Positions 41,950-51,355 of a DNA stretch of 64,000 nucleotides are shown piece after piece. The DNA is from Saccharibacillus sp. CPCC 101409 (lineage in GTDB: Bacteria > Bacillota > Bacilli > Paenibacillales > Paenibacillaceae). The notes under the pieces are model-generated. The model was not told the DNA's origin. It saw only the letters and a program-made list of their open reading frames with translations, and ran no database searches. Where the stretch lies: positions 124,001-188,000 of the forward strand of contig NZ_JAULSA010000006.1 of assembly GCF_030518235.1 (NCBI RefSeq). The letters run 5' to 3'. The translations under genes were made by a program, and so were the position numbers. How positions within the stretch are numbered: the first letter of the stretch is position 1; the number at the start of each line of letters is the position of its first letter.

Positions 41950-43893
41950 ATGAAAAAAGCGGCGATGGATATAGCGATAGAAATAGAGCCGGGGCTTGAA
42001 ACGAAGCGCGGGAAAGAAGCCGGCCGCGAAGCGAAGACCAAAGCCGGAGAGCCGCATGGCGCGGCTCCGGATGCAGACGCGCAAACGCAAAGCGGGTATC
42101 CGGACGGAACGACTCCCGCCGGAACGATCGATCGCGAAGCGGAAGGGGAAGCGCGGCGTCAACCTCCGGAAGCGGCCGCTTCCGAAGAGTACGCCGCGGA
42201 GGTCCGGGCGCTGCGGCTGAAGTTCCCTGGTACGCAGCAGCTGCTGTTTCGCGATCTGTCGCTGGAGATTCGCCGCGGGGAGAAAGTGCTGCTGCTCGGG
42301 CCGAGCGGCTGCGGCAAGTCGACGCTGCTCCAGGTGCTCGGCGGCGTGATCCCGCGCGTGACCGAAGTGCCGCTCAAAGCCGAACGCCTGACGGTTCCCG
42401 ATTCGGCGGGCCTCGTGTTCCAGGACCCGGACACGCAGTTCTGCATGTCTTACGTGGACGAAGAGCTGGCTTTCGTGCTGGAGAACCTCGCGGTGCCGCG
42501 CGGGGAGATGGATGCGCGGATCGAAGCCGCGCTGCGCGAAGTCGGACTGGACCTGCCCGATCGCCATATGCCGATCGGCGATCTGTCGCAGGGGATGAAG
42601 CAGCGGCTGGCGCTGGCTTCCGTTTTGCTGCTGGAGCCGGATGCGCTCCTGCTCGACGAGCCGTCCGCGCTGCTCGACCCCGAAGGGCGGCGGACGATCT
42701 GGGAAGCCGTGCGCCGGGTATCGGCGCGGCGCACGGTCATTATCGTGGAGCACCGGATCGAGGAGGTGCTGCACTGGGTGGACCGGATCGTGCTGCTTCG
42801 GTCCGACGGTTCGATCCTGGCCGACGGCGCGCCGGCCGGGCTGTTTGGCCGCTATCGCGCGGAGCTGCGCGAATACGGCGTCTGGTATCCCGGGGCGTGG
42901 GACGACGCCTACGGCGGCGCGGAAGCCGGCGCGGCCGACCTGGCGGCCGAGAACGCGCGCCGCGGGGCTCCGGCGGACGGCGAAGCCGAAAGCCCGGCCG
43001 GCACGCAGCGGCCGGGCGGGGAAGCGAACGCGCCGCGAATGGCGGCGCGTCCCGCGGGAAGAGCCGCGCCCGGCGGCGGAGAAGCGCGCGGCGAAGCTCC
43101 CGCGGCGGGCGCTCCGCTGCTGCGGCTGCGGGACTTTCGCGTGCGGCGCGGCGGGCGCACGGTGTGCGCGGCCGAAGCCGCTGAGGTTCTGCCGGGCGAC
43201 CTGATCGCGCTGGTCGGCCCCAACGGAGCGGGCAAAAGCTCGCTGCTGCTCGGGCTTATGGGCTTGCTTGCGCACGAAGGCGTATGCGAATTCGGCGGAA
43301 TCGCGCCGGCCGGCAGGCGCGCGGCGCGGGAGACGGCGGCGAAGCACGCCGCCTTTGTATTCCAGAATCCCGAGTTCCAGTTCGTGACGAACCGGGCGCT
43401 GGATGAAGTGGCGTTCACGCTGCGCAGCGAAGCGGAACGCGCGCTGCGCGCCGGGCGCCGTCCGCTGCTCGGCCGCCGGCCGAAGCCGGACGCCGCGGCC
43501 GAGAGCGGGATGCTGCGGCGCTCGCGCGGCGAGCTGGCGCGCTTCGGACTTGCCGGCTTCGAAGACCGGCATCCGTATCTGCTGTCGCTCGGCCAGAAGC
43601 GGCGGCTCAGCGTCGCTTCGGCCGTCGTCTCGGACAAGCCGCTGCTGCTGCTCGACGAGCCGACGTTCGGGCAGGACGCCCGAAACGCCTTTGCCATCCT
43701 CGATCTGTGCGAGCGTCTGCGGGCGTCCGGGCACGCCGTCCTGATGGTCACGCACGAGCTGGAGATCGCGGACCGGCTCGCTACGCAGATCTGGCGGATC
43801 GAAGGCGGTCGGCTGGTGTCGGCCGAGCATACCGGGCGCTCCCGAAGCGGCGGCGCTTTTGTATCGCTTGTTTCGAAGGAGGGAACGGAATGA
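41950..43893 (+). CDS. ykoD: ECF transporter ATPase, fused tandem domains (YkoD)
   Basis: A 647-residue protein with two ATPase domains. Domain 1 (about 75-310) has Walker A GPSGCGKST, signature LSQGMKQRLALA and Walker B LLDEPSALLDPEG; domain 2 (about 395-640) has GPNGAGKSS, LSLGQKRRLSVAS and LLLDEPTFGQDA. A hydrophilic N-terminal stretch of about 75 residues and a Gly/Ala/Pro-rich linker of about 75 residues make it some 150 residues longer than YkoD of B. subtilis. It drives uptake by YkoE through YkoC. Its stop overlaps the ykoC start by 4 bp. Confidence 0.93.
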   Translation: MKKAAMDIAIEIEPGLETKRGKEAGREAKTKAGEPHGAAPDADAQTQSGYPDGTTPAGTIDREAEGEARRQPPEAAASEEYAAEVRALRLKFPGTQQLLFRDLSLEIRRGEKVLLLGPSGCGKSTLLQVLGGVIPRVTEVPLKAERLTVPDSAGLVFQDPDTQFCMSYVDEELAFVLENLAVPRGEMDARIEAALREVGLDLPDRHMPIGDLSQGMKQRLALASVLLLEPDALLLDEPSALLDPEGRRTIWEAVRRVSARRTVIIVEHRIEEVLHWVDRIVLLRSDGSILADGAPAGLFGRYRAELREYGVWYPGAWDDAYGGAEAGAADLAAENARRGAPADGEAESPAGTQRPGGEANAPRMAARPAGRAAPGGGEARGEAPAAGAPLLRLRDFRVRRGGRTVCAAEAAEVLPGDLIALVGPNGAGKSSLLLGLMGLLAHEGVCEFGGIAPAGRRAARETAAKHAAFVFQNPEFQFVTNRALDEVAFTLRSEAERALRAGRRPLLGRRPKPDAAAESGMLRRSRGELARFGLAGFEDRHPYLLSLGQKRRLSVASAVVSDKPLLLLDEPTFGQDARNAFAILDLCERLRASGHAVLMVTHELEIADRLATQIWRIEGGRLVSAEHTGRSRSGGAFVSLVSKEGTE

Positions 43894-44696
43894 AACGCTT
43901 CTTCGAACCGTCTTATACGACCTGGCTGCACCGGGCGAATCCCGCGCTGAAGCTGATCTTGTTCGTCGCGCTGTTTGTAATGACGATGTTCGTGCATCAT
44001 ATCGACGCGTCGTTCTACCTGGCCTGCGCTTTCCTGCTGCTGCTGTTTGTGTGTTCGGGCTATCCGCTCTGGAAAACGGCGCTGCTGACGGCGGGCTTTG
44101 CGCTCGTCTTCGTCTCGGCGTCGCTGACCATGATCCTGTTCGGCAAAGGCGCAGAGATCTGGTGGTCGTTCGGTCCGATTCATATTTCCAAAGAAAGCTT
44201 CTACCGAGGCCTGCATCTGGGCTTTCGTTCGATCGCGTTCGGCTGCCAGGGGCTGCTGTTCGTGCTGACCAGCTCGTCGACCGGGCTGTTCTACGCCCTG
44301 ATGCAGCGCTTGAAGCTGAGTCCCAAATACGCTTACAGCTTTATGGCCTCGATCCGGCTGCTGCCGATGGTCGGCGAAGAACTGCGCATCCGGCGCGAAG
44401 CGCTCGCGGTGCGCGGAGCCGGCGGATCTTCCGGCCTCGGCGGCCTGCTGCGCCTGCCCGAGCGCTACGCGCTGCCTCTGCTTGCGCAGAGTATCCGCCG
44501 CGCGCAGCGCACCGCCGCCGCGATGGAGGTCAAGCGCTTCGACGCCGGCCGCCGGCGGACGTATTACTACCCTTCGCCCGTCACCGCAAACGACGCCGCG
44601 GCGCTTCTGCTGCTGGCCGCCGCCGTCGCGGCGGCGTTCCTGCTGGCGCGGAACCTGCCGGTATTCGGATTGGGCGATATGCGAATGGACCCATGA
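43890..44696 (+). CDS. ykoC: ECF transporter transmembrane component (YkoC)
   Basis: A 268-residue EcfT-type membrane protein starting at the ATG that overlaps the ykoD stop (ATGA). Membrane segments are near residues 20-75, 85-105, 125-145 and at the C-terminus (AALLLLAAAVAAAFLLA). The coupling-helix motifs are seen in IRREALAVRGAGG and TAAAMEVKRFDAG, the paired Ala-Arg-Gly-type motifs that contact the ATPase grooves. It completes the thiamine-precursor transporter and is followed by a strong terminator. Confidence 0.92.
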   Translation: MKRFFEPSYTTWLHRANPALKLILFVALFVMTMFVHHIDASFYLACAFLLLLFVCSGYPLWKTALLTAGFALVFVSASLTMILFGKGAEIWWSFGPIHISKESFYRGLHLGFRSIAFGCQGLLFVLTSSSTGLFYALMQRLKLSPKYAYSFMASIRLLPMVGEELRIRREALAVRGAGGSSGLGGLLRLPERYALPLLAQSIRRAQRTAAAMEVKRFDAGRRRTYYYPSPVTANDAAALLLLAAAVAAAFLLARNLPVFGLGDMRMDP

Positions 44697-44713
44697 ATTT
44701 CGCCGCTTTCCCG

Positions 44714-44751
44714 AGCAGCCCGGACCGTTTCACGGCTCCGGGCTGCTTTTT
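44714..44751 (+). terminator. Rho-independent terminator of the ykoEDC operon
   Basis: An 11-bp perfect stem AGCAGCCCGGA / TCCGGGCTGCT with a 12-nt loop, ending in a T-run. Confidence 0.9.
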
Positions 44752-44947
44752 GTTTGTTTCGAAGTCGCGGCAATGGCCGTTTATCCGCTGGGATCGGTCC
44801 AAATTGATGCGGATAAACAGCGGAGTCAATCAACGTTCCCGGCGCCAAAAGTGCGAAAATCGAAGAAGTGGGGTAAGCTTGAGACACCGAAGGTCTGGCC
44901 TTCTTCACGGCAGAGGCCGGCGGAAAAGGATGGAAAGGGTGTGCGCG

Positions 44948-45724
44948 ATGATCGGCGAGGACGGATTGTTGGAAACAAGGACGGCGGAGCGGCTGAGCGT
45001 GGAGGTCTACGAAAGCCGGCAAGCGATGGGGGAAGCCGCGGCGGCGCGGGCGGGAAGCGCCGTGCGGGAACTGCTGGAGGAACCGGGCCGGCGGGTCAGA
45101 ATGGTATTCGCCGCCGCTCCTTCGCAGAACGAACTGTACGAAGGACTGATCCGGGAAACAGGAATCGACTGGTCCCGGGTCGAAGCGTTTCATATGGACG
45201 AGTATCTCGGGCTGGACGCGGAAGCGCCGCAGAATTTCGGGAATTACCTGACCGGACGGCTGTTCGGCGCGGTAAAGCCGGGACGGGTCGAACTGCTGGA
45301 CGGAACCGCCGATGCGGATCGGGAATGCGCGAGATATTCGGAGCTGCTGGGCGAAGCTCCGATCGATATCGTATGTCTGGGAATCGGCGAGAACGGCCAT
45401 ATCGCGTTCAACGACCCGCCCGTAGCGGACTTCGACGATCCCGTGACGGTCAAAGTCGTGCAGCTCGACGAAGCCTGCCGGCGCCAGCAGGTGAACGACG
45501 GCTGCTTCTCCGCGTTGGAAGAAGTGCCGACACAAGCGCTGACGCTGACGGTGCCGGCTTTGATGGCGGGCGCGCAGCTGTTCGGCATCGTGCCGGGCGC
45601 ATCCAAACGGGAGGCGCTTGGAGCGGCGCTCGAAGCTCCGATCGGCACGGGCTGTCCGGCGACGATTCTGCGCACCCATCCGAATATCGTGCTGTTTGCG
45701 GACAAGGAGGCGTTCGGACGATGA
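44948..45724 (+). CDS. nagB: Glucosamine-6-phosphate deaminase
   Basis: A 258-residue NagB, which converts glucosamine-6-phosphate to fructose-6-phosphate and ammonia. Motifs in order: AAAPSQNELYEGLI (phosphate loop), FHMDEYLGL (catalytic Asp), GIGENGHIAFNDPP (catalytic His/Glu), and TQALTLTVPALM. The first ten residues are less certain: starts at 44930 (ATG), 44939 (GTG) and 44948 (ATG) are in frame; the last has AAAGGG 8 nt upstream. The stop overlaps nagA by 4 bp. Expression is expected to be induced by amino sugars, but no operator was recognised. Confidence 0.94.
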   Translation: MIGEDGLLETRTAERLSVEVYESRQAMGEAAAARAGSAVRELLEEPGRRVRMVFAAAPSQNELYEGLIRETGIDWSRVEAFHMDEYLGLDAEAPQNFGNYLTGRLFGAVKPGRVELLDGTADADRECARYSELLGEAPIDIVCLGIGENGHIAFNDPPVADFDDPVTVKVVQLDEACRRQQVNDGCFSALEEVPTQALTLTVPALMAGAQLFGIVPGASKREALGAALEAPIGTGCPATILRTHPNIVLFADKEAFGR

Positions 45725-46941
45725 CGGCCGCGCAGGAAGAACGGGGCGGTCATCGGCGAAGCGTCATTGTGGGCAGGCACTACGGAAGCGGCCGCCGGAT
45801 CGAAATAACCCTGGACGGCGGTACGATCGCGGCCGTAACCGAACTTTCGGACGAAGCGGAGCCGGAAAAAGCGGACGGCGATCTCTGGCTTGCGCCGGGA
45901 CTGGTCGATCTCCAGGTGAACGGCGGCATGGGCATCGACTTCAATACGCTGCCGCTGCATCCCGGCAGGGTATCGGAGCTGTCGCGGCGGCTTCTGGCGG
46001 GCGGAGTCACCAGCTTCTGCCCGACCCTGATCACCAACAGCTTCGAGGCGATCGCGGAAGCGGCCGCGGCGATTGCGGCCGCCGCGCGGCTCGATCCGGC
46101 CGGCGCTATTGCGGGCATCCATCTGGAAGGGCCGTTTCTGTCGCCGGAAGACGGGCCGCGCGGCGCGCATCCGGCGGAGCATATCCGGCCGCCGGATTGG
46201 GACGAATTCCGCCGCTGGCAGGATGCGGCGGAAGGGAGGATCGCGATCGTGACGATCTCGCCGGAATGGCCGGAAGCGCCCGGCTTTATCGCCCGGTGCG
46301 GCGAAGCGGGCGTGATCGCCTCGATCGGCCATACCGCGGCTTCGCCGGAGCAGATTCGCGAAGCCGTCGCCGCCGGCGCCCGCATGTCGACGCATCTGGG
46401 CAACGGCGCGCATCTGAGCCTGCCGAGGCATCCCAATTATTTGCTGGAACAGCTGGCGGCCGACGAGCTTTACGGCTGCATGATCGCCGACGGGTTCCAT
46501 CTGCCGCCCGCGCTGCTCAAGATTATTCTGCGCATGAAAAAAGAGCGGGCGATCCTGGTCAGCGACGCGGTTTCGCTCAGCGGAATGACGCCGGGCCGCT
46601 ATAAGCTCCATATCGGCGGGGAAGTCGTACTGACGGAGGAAGGCCGTTTGCACCTGGCGGGCAATCCGGGACTGCTTGCCGGCTCCGCCATGCAGCTGGC
46701 CGACCAGGTGTCTTATCTGCTGGAGACCGGTCTCGCCGGCCTGGAAGAAGCGTGGAACTGCGCTTCGCTGCATCCGGCCGCGCTGCTGAATCTGCCGCAG
46801 GCGGCGGGCCTGGCCGCCGGAGCGCCGGCGGATCTCGTCGGCTTCCGCCGCGAAGGCGCCCGGTTGAAGCTGGAGGGTTCCTGGAAGAACGGAATCGAAC
46901 TGCCGCCGCATGCGGAACGTCAAGAACGTCAAGACGGGTAG
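45721..46941 (+). CDS. nagA: N-acetylglucosamine-6-phosphate deacetylase
   Basis: A 406-residue amidohydrolase that removes acetate from GlcNAc-6-phosphate. Hallmarks: WLAPGLVDLQVNGGMG, GIHLEGPFLSPEDGPRGAHP (metal-ligand Glu), SIGHTAASPEQI, THLGNGAHLSLPRHPN (His ligand) and LVSDAVSLSGMTPG with the catalytic Asp. Coupled to nagB through ATGA. The N-terminal 20 residues (TAAQEERGGHRR) are extra. Together with the GH20 enzyme downstream it forms an amino sugar degradation unit. Confidence 0.94.
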   Translation: MTAAQEERGGHRRSVIVGRHYGSGRRIEITLDGGTIAAVTELSDEAEPEKADGDLWLAPGLVDLQVNGGMGIDFNTLPLHPGRVSELSRRLLAGGVTSFCPTLITNSFEAIAEAAAAIAAAARLDPAGAIAGIHLEGPFLSPEDGPRGAHPAEHIRPPDWDEFRRWQDAAEGRIAIVTISPEWPEAPGFIARCGEAGVIASIGHTAASPEQIREAVAAGARMSTHLGNGAHLSLPRHPNYLLEQLAADELYGCMIADGFHLPPALLKIILRMKKERAILVSDAVSLSGMTPGRYKLHIGGEVVLTEEGRLHLAGNPGLLAGSAMQLADQVSYLLETGLAGLEEAWNCASLHPAALLNLPQAAGLAAGAPADLVGFRREGARLKLEGSWKNGIELPPHAERQERQDG

Positions 46942-47093
46942 TTTGTCTTCCTTGACCGGCGAGTTTTCGTCCGGCTGAACCCGTGAATCTATGAATCCGT
47001 GAATCCATTGGAGACTTTACGCACGAGTCGGATGCGAAGTCTCCGGCGGACGAACGACGTATCTATTCAACACAAACGATTAGGAGGAGAATT

Positions 47094-48896
47094 ATGAATC
47101 AGTTACTGCCGCAGCCGCAGCGTTTGCGCAGGAAGACGGGAAAGCCTTTTCGAATCGGTAAGGACAGCGTATTGGAACTGGTCACGGAACGCCAGGAACC
47201 GAGACTTGAACGGCACTGCCGCCGGGCGTTTCCCGAAGCCCAATTGTCCTGCATCGTCGGCGGCAGCGGATATTCGCTGTGTATCGGCGCATCCGGCAGC
47301 GAGGACGGGAGCGAATCGCAAGCGCCGCGGCAAGAGGCGGCTGCATCCAGCCGGGAACAGGGCTACCGGCTGGAGGCGGCCGAGGAGCGGATACATATCG
47401 TCGCGCCGGATGCGGCCGGCTTGTACTACGGGCTGCAAACGCTGCTGCAGCTGCCGGATTCGCAGGGGAATATCGATCCGGTCGTCATCGAAGACTGGCC
47501 GGATACCCGCCTGCGCGCGATGAACTACGATCTTCGCCAGAATTTTTCCAAGCCGGAGCTGCTGATTCGCTACCTGGCCGATTTCGCCCGCTATAAGATC
47601 AATGCGCTGCTGATCGAATACGAGGACAAGTTCCCGTTTCGCAAGTATCCGGAGCTGACGCATCCCCTGCACGCGCTGAGCGAGGAGCAGCTGCAAGAAC
47701 TCCAGAGTCGGGCGCACGAGCATTTTATCGAGATTATTCCGCTGCAGCAGAGCTTCGGGCATCTGGAATACGCGCTTCGGCGCGACCGGTGGCGGCATCT
47801 GCGCGAGACGGAAGCTTCGATCGGCGAGATTTGTCCGTCGCGGCCGGAATCGTACGAGCTGGTCACGGACCTGCTGGAAGAAATGATGGAAGCGCATCCG
47901 GATTCGCCGTATATCCATCTGGGCTGCGACGAAGTATACAGCCTGTGCGAATGCGAAGAGTGCCGGGAAGCGTTCGGCGGTATCCGGGAACGCGCGTTTA
48001 TCGCTTTTCTGAACCGGCTGATCGAATTCGCGGCGACCCGCGGCAAAACGCCGATCTTCTGGCACGATATGCTGGACAAATGTCCGCCCGGGGAACTGGC
48101 AGCGCTGGACCCGCGGAGCGTGGCGATGATCTGGATCTACAACGGAAGGGAGATCGAGTCGCAGGTCGCGGCGATGGCGGACAAGTTCCGGGCGCTGGGC
48201 ATCGGGGTGATGGGCGCGCCGGCCGTCCGGAGTTTCGAAGGGGTGGAACATCAGAACTATCCGCTGCTCGCGAACCGAACGGATAATTTGCTCCAATGGA
48301 ACCGGGCGGCGGAAACGCTGGACATCGGCTGCATGGTGGCGACGAACTGGACGGCGACGTTCAGCCTCGGTTATCCGTACGGCATTTTCGAAACGACCTG
48401 GTATCCCATGCTGCTCCACGCCGAGCTGTCCTGGAACCGCAAAGTCGATACCGGCACGTATATCGCCCGTTTTCTGGAACGGTTCCACGGCATTCCCGCG
48501 GACAGGGCGCGCGTGCTTCAAGGAAACCTCAGGCTTGAGGACTACTACGAACTGGCCCGGAAACTGCCGGACGAAGCGCGCGTCAACCCGGACGTCGCCG
48601 AGCTGATTGCGGTCATGCACGATTACGAAGCCGCCACGGACCGCTCGCGCGCCGCCCATAAATATGCGTATCGGCTGGAGCTGTATCCGGGCGACGAAGC
48701 CGAGCGGCATAACCTGCTGGACATTTACCGGCGCAACCGCCGGGGCCGGGAAGAAGTCCGGCCCCGCATGACGGAAGCGCTGGAGCGGTATCAGCCGGCC
48801 GATATGGCCGCGCATTACGTAAGCTCCCGTTTCTATCTGCACGACTACCTGGAGCGTACGCTGTACCGGGAGCTGGGGCTGAATACGGAACTTTGA
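47094..48896 (+). CDS. Family GH20 beta-N-acetylhexosaminidase, cytoplasmic
   Basis: A 600-residue glycoside hydrolase with no signal peptide. An N-terminal GH20b-like domain (about 1-125; GLYYGLQTLLQL) leads to the catalytic barrel with RAMNYDLRQNFSKPELL, GHLEYALR and the catalytic pair in IHLGCDEVYSLCE (D279-E280), then WHDMLDKCP and IWIYNGREIES. It should cleave GlcNAc or GalNAc from imported oligosaccharides by substrate-assisted catalysis. It follows nagA by 152 bp in the same direction, so imported chitooligosaccharides or glycan pieces are probable substrates. GGAGGAGAAT precedes the ATG and a terminator follows. Confidence 0.92.
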   Translation: MNQLLPQPQRLRRKTGKPFRIGKDSVLELVTERQEPRLERHCRRAFPEAQLSCIVGGSGYSLCIGASGSEDGSESQAPRQEAAASSREQGYRLEAAEERIHIVAPDAAGLYYGLQTLLQLPDSQGNIDPVVIEDWPDTRLRAMNYDLRQNFSKPELLIRYLADFARYKINALLIEYEDKFPFRKYPELTHPLHALSEEQLQELQSRAHEHFIEIIPLQQSFGHLEYALRRDRWRHLRETEASIGEICPSRPESYELVTDLLEEMMEAHPDSPYIHLGCDEVYSLCECEECREAFGGIRERAFIAFLNRLIEFAATRGKTPIFWHDMLDKCPPGELAALDPRSVAMIWIYNGREIESQVAAMADKFRALGIGVMGAPAVRSFEGVEHQNYPLLANRTDNLLQWNRAAETLDIGCMVATNWTATFSLGYPYGIFETTWYPMLLHAELSWNRKVDTGTYIARFLERFHGIPADRARVLQGNLRLEDYYELARKLPDEARVNPDVAELIAVMHDYEAATDRSRAAHKYAYRLELYPGDEAERHNLLDIYRRNRRGREEVRPRMTEALERYQPADMAAHYVSSRFYLHDYLERTLYRELGLNTEL

Positions 48897-48934
48897 GACG
48901 GAAGAAGAAAGGGGTGGCGGCGGGGTTCAAAACG

Positions 48935-48974
48935 GACGGGTTCGCGGCGGTCGGCGCCGGGACCCGTCTTTTTT
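48935..48974 (+). terminator. Rho-independent terminator after GH20 gene
   Basis: GACGGGT / ACCCGTC stem around a 20-nt GC-rich loop, then TTTTTT. It lies 38 bp after the GH20 stop. Confidence 0.75.
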
Positions 48975-49039
48975 GATGTACGTTTGATGTACGAAGGAAA
49001 TAGGAATTCGCCCGCTTCCGCAAAATCCCGGCGTCCGGT

Positions 49040-49513
49040 TTATTCGAACAGCGGCACCCGCGGGTCTTTGCGCAGCGCGTGCACCAGCATGGCGTGAAGC
49101 TGGCCGCGATGGTGGTACAGATGCGCCAGCGTTTCCAGCAGCCAGCCGAAGCGCGTGTAGGACGTTCCCCAGTACGAGACGGAAGGCGCGTTCCACTCCT
49201 CTTCGGTCAACCGCTCCGCCGCCTGCTTCGAGGCCGCGTAGTGATGCCGCAGCGCGCGCTCGATATCGGGCAGGGCAAGCTCGGGCTGCGCCGCGCTGTA
49301 GAACTGTTCCATTTCCGCCTGCGAAGCGCCCGATCCGATCCGGAAGTCCGCTTCGCACAGCATGGAGATATGCGCCAGCAGCTCGCCTACGGACATTTTT
49401 CCTTCAGTTGGCCTTGCTGTTAGATCGTCTTCGTTCAGCGAACGAAGGATGCCGATCAGCGATTCGATGGCGACGTCCAGCTGTACATATACGTTTTGGC
49501 AGTATGGGGGCAT
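49040..49513 (-). CDS. DinB-fold protein, third copy in the window
   Basis: A 157-residue DinB-superfamily protein. The first helix pair is CQNVYVQLDVAIESLIGILR, the first ligand His is in MSVGELLAHISML, and the C-terminal LLETLAHLYHHRGQLHAMLV has the His pair. The sequence is closer to the metal-dependent group with unknown substrates than to the bacillithiol transferase BstA. Start at 49513 because AAAGGAG lies upstream in the right place; the open frame extends a further 17 codons without a site. Single gene, opposite in direction to its neighbours. Confidence 0.85.
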   Translation of the reverse strand: MPPYCQNVYVQLDVAIESLIGILRSLNEDDLTARPTEGKMSVGELLAHISMLCEADFRIGSGASQAEMEQFYSAAQPELALPDIERALRHHYAASKQAAERLTEEEWNAPSVSYWGTSYTRFGWLLETLAHLYHHRGQLHAMLVHALRKDPRVPLFE

Positions 49514-50122
49514 GATTGGTTTCTCCTTTCGGCCGGGAATTTTCGTTGGTCTGCAAAAGCTCACTCTCTCATTTTAGAACATACGTTTCCGTTTTGGCAA
49601 GTTTATGCAGTACGATAATTTTGCATTTTTATTCAATCCTTTATTCGGAAAGCGGGTTTTCAGCATTACTTACATGAATTTTGTTTTTTTTACATCATCT
49701 GTTATGATGGAACCGAAGATTGCTGAACTCCCCTAATTCCTTCCAGGGCAATCGTTTGCACGCATAACGGCTGCGGCGTCCCGGATTTTTCTTCCGAAAT
49801 TTGCGGGCTTGCCGCGATTCCAAATCGTTATCTATGTTTAAACATGTTATGTGGGTAACCCTGTCTCGCTTGTGAATCCTCCGGTTTTTTCCTTTTAAGG
49901 ATGTAGAATTTTCGCTCCCGAACATGATTATCGCATCCAGGCGCGTTTTCGGATTCGCCGGCCGCTCCCGAACGTTTTCGGATCGACGAACCGCTTTTTC
50001 GAATGGTTCGAACGAAACGGACAAGGCGCTCAGCCGCTTGGAGTCTCGAAATTTGCGCATCGCGGCGGAATTCGTTTCCGTCATCTGCACAGCTGTATAT
50101 ATTGCCGAGGAGGTTCGTCTGT
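49514..50122 (+). other. Long upstream region and leader of glgC
   Basis: 609 bp, AT-rich in its first half, with no credible gene. A promoter-like pair TTGTTT (49681) and TATGAT (49703) with 16-bp spacing would give a leader of about 400 nt before glgC. The leader contains the palindrome ATGTTTAAACAT (49834-49845). AGGAGG at 50108 is the glgC ribosome site. No known riboswitch recognised. Confidence 0.4.
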
Positions 50123-51265
50123 ATGAAGAAAAAAGAAATGATCGCCATGCTGCTGGCCGGCGGACAGGGCAAAAGACTCATGGGACTGACCAAGTCTTTG
50201 GCCAAGCCAGCCGTTTACTTTGGAGGCACGTACCGGATTATCGACTTCCCGCTGAGCAACTGCACGAACTCGGGCATCGACACCGTAGGCGTACTGACCC
50301 AATATGAGCCGCTTGTGCTGCATTCTTACATAGGGGTCGGAAGCGATTGGGACATGGACCGTAAGAACGGGGGCGTTTTTGTTCTGCCGCCGCACGAGCG
50401 CGAGAACGGAAGCAGCTGGTACCGGGGCACGGCGGACGCCATTTCGCGGAACCTCAAATTTATCGACCAATACGATCCGGAGCACCTGCTGGTGCTGTCG
50501 GGCGATCACGTTTATAAAATGGATTACGAGAAACTTCTGGCTTACCATAAAGAAAAGAACGCGGACTGCACCATCTCCGTAATCAACGTGACGCTGGAAG
50601 AAGCGTCCAGCTTCGGCATGCTCAACACGCACGACGATCTGCGCATTTACGAATTCGACGAAAAGCCGAAGCATCCGAAAAGCACGCTGGCGTCGATGGG
50701 CGTTTATATCTTCAAATGGGATCTGCTGCGCAAATATCTGGTGGAAGATCTGCAGAAGCCGGATTCGGAATCGGCGCACGACTTCGGCAAAGACATCGTA
50801 CCGAAAATGCTGGCGGACGGCCTGTCGCTGTTCGCGTATCCGTTCGAAGGATACTGGCGCGACGTGGGTACGATCCCGAGCCTGTGGGAAGCCAATATGG
50901 ATCTGCTGAAAGACGAGCCCGAGCTCGACCTGAACGATCCGAACTGGCGCATCTATACGCGCAACCCGAACGAACCGGCGCAGTACATCGCTCCCGAAGC
51001 CAAACTGACGAACTGCATGGTCAACGAAGGCTGCAAAGTCTACGGCGAAGTCGATCATTCCGTGCTGTTCTACGGCGTGGAAGTGGGCGAAGGCAGCGTG
51101 ATTACGGAATCGGTCATCATGCCGGAAGTGAAGATCGGCAAGAACGTGCGCATTCACCGCGCGATCGTCGATCAGGGCAAAGACATTCCGGACGGAACCG
51201 TCATCGGGGAAGACCGCGAAGATCCGAACGAAATCGTGCTGATTAACGGGGATTCTTCTTTTTAA
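50123..51265 (+). CDS. glgC: Glucose-1-phosphate adenylyltransferase, catalytic subunit
   Basis: A 380-residue ADP-glucose pyrophosphorylase. The nucleotide loop [55 protein letters not shown] (catalytic Asp) and [10 protein letters not shown] are all present, and the C-terminal part is a left-handed beta-helix ([17 protein letters not shown]). It makes ADP-glucose from ATP and glucose-1-phosphate, the committed step of glycogen synthesis. It is followed 90 bp later by glgD, whose product lacks the catalytic loop, so a mixed oligomer is expected as in other Bacillales. Confidence 0.95.
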   Translation: MKKKEMIAMLLAGGQGKRLMGLTKSLAKPAVYFGGTYRIIDFPLSNCTNSGIDTVGVLTQYEPLVLHSYIGVGSDWDMDRKNGGVFVLPPHERENGSSWYRGTADAISRNLKFIDQYDPEHLLVLSGDHVYKMDYEKLLAYHKEKNADCTISVINVTLEEASSFGMLNTHDDLRIYEFDEKPKHPKSTLASMGVYIFKWDLLRKYLVEDLQKPDSESAHDFGKDIVPKMLADGLSLFAYPFEGYWRDVGTIPSLWEANMDLLKDEPELDLNDPNWRIYTRNPNEPAQYIAPEAKLTNCMVNEGCKVYGEVDHSVLFYGVEVGEGSVITESVIMPEVKIGKNVRIHRAIVDQGKDIPDGTVIGEDREDPNEIVLINGDSSF

Positions 51266-51355
51266 CCGCGCACACCAATCGAGAATATAAACGGCCCTTA
51301 CTACGGGCGTACGCATAGCTTTGCATCAACAAAGCAGAAAAGGGACGGTGGAACC

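Noticed and set aside
41869..43830. 653-residue minus-strand frame opposite ykoD
   Set aside because: ykoD is proven by two sets of ATPase motifs; the antisense frame has no start signal and no domain.
49924..50307. 127-residue plus-strand frame in the glgC leader
   Set aside because: It overlaps the glgC start in another frame, has no ribosome site and no domain.
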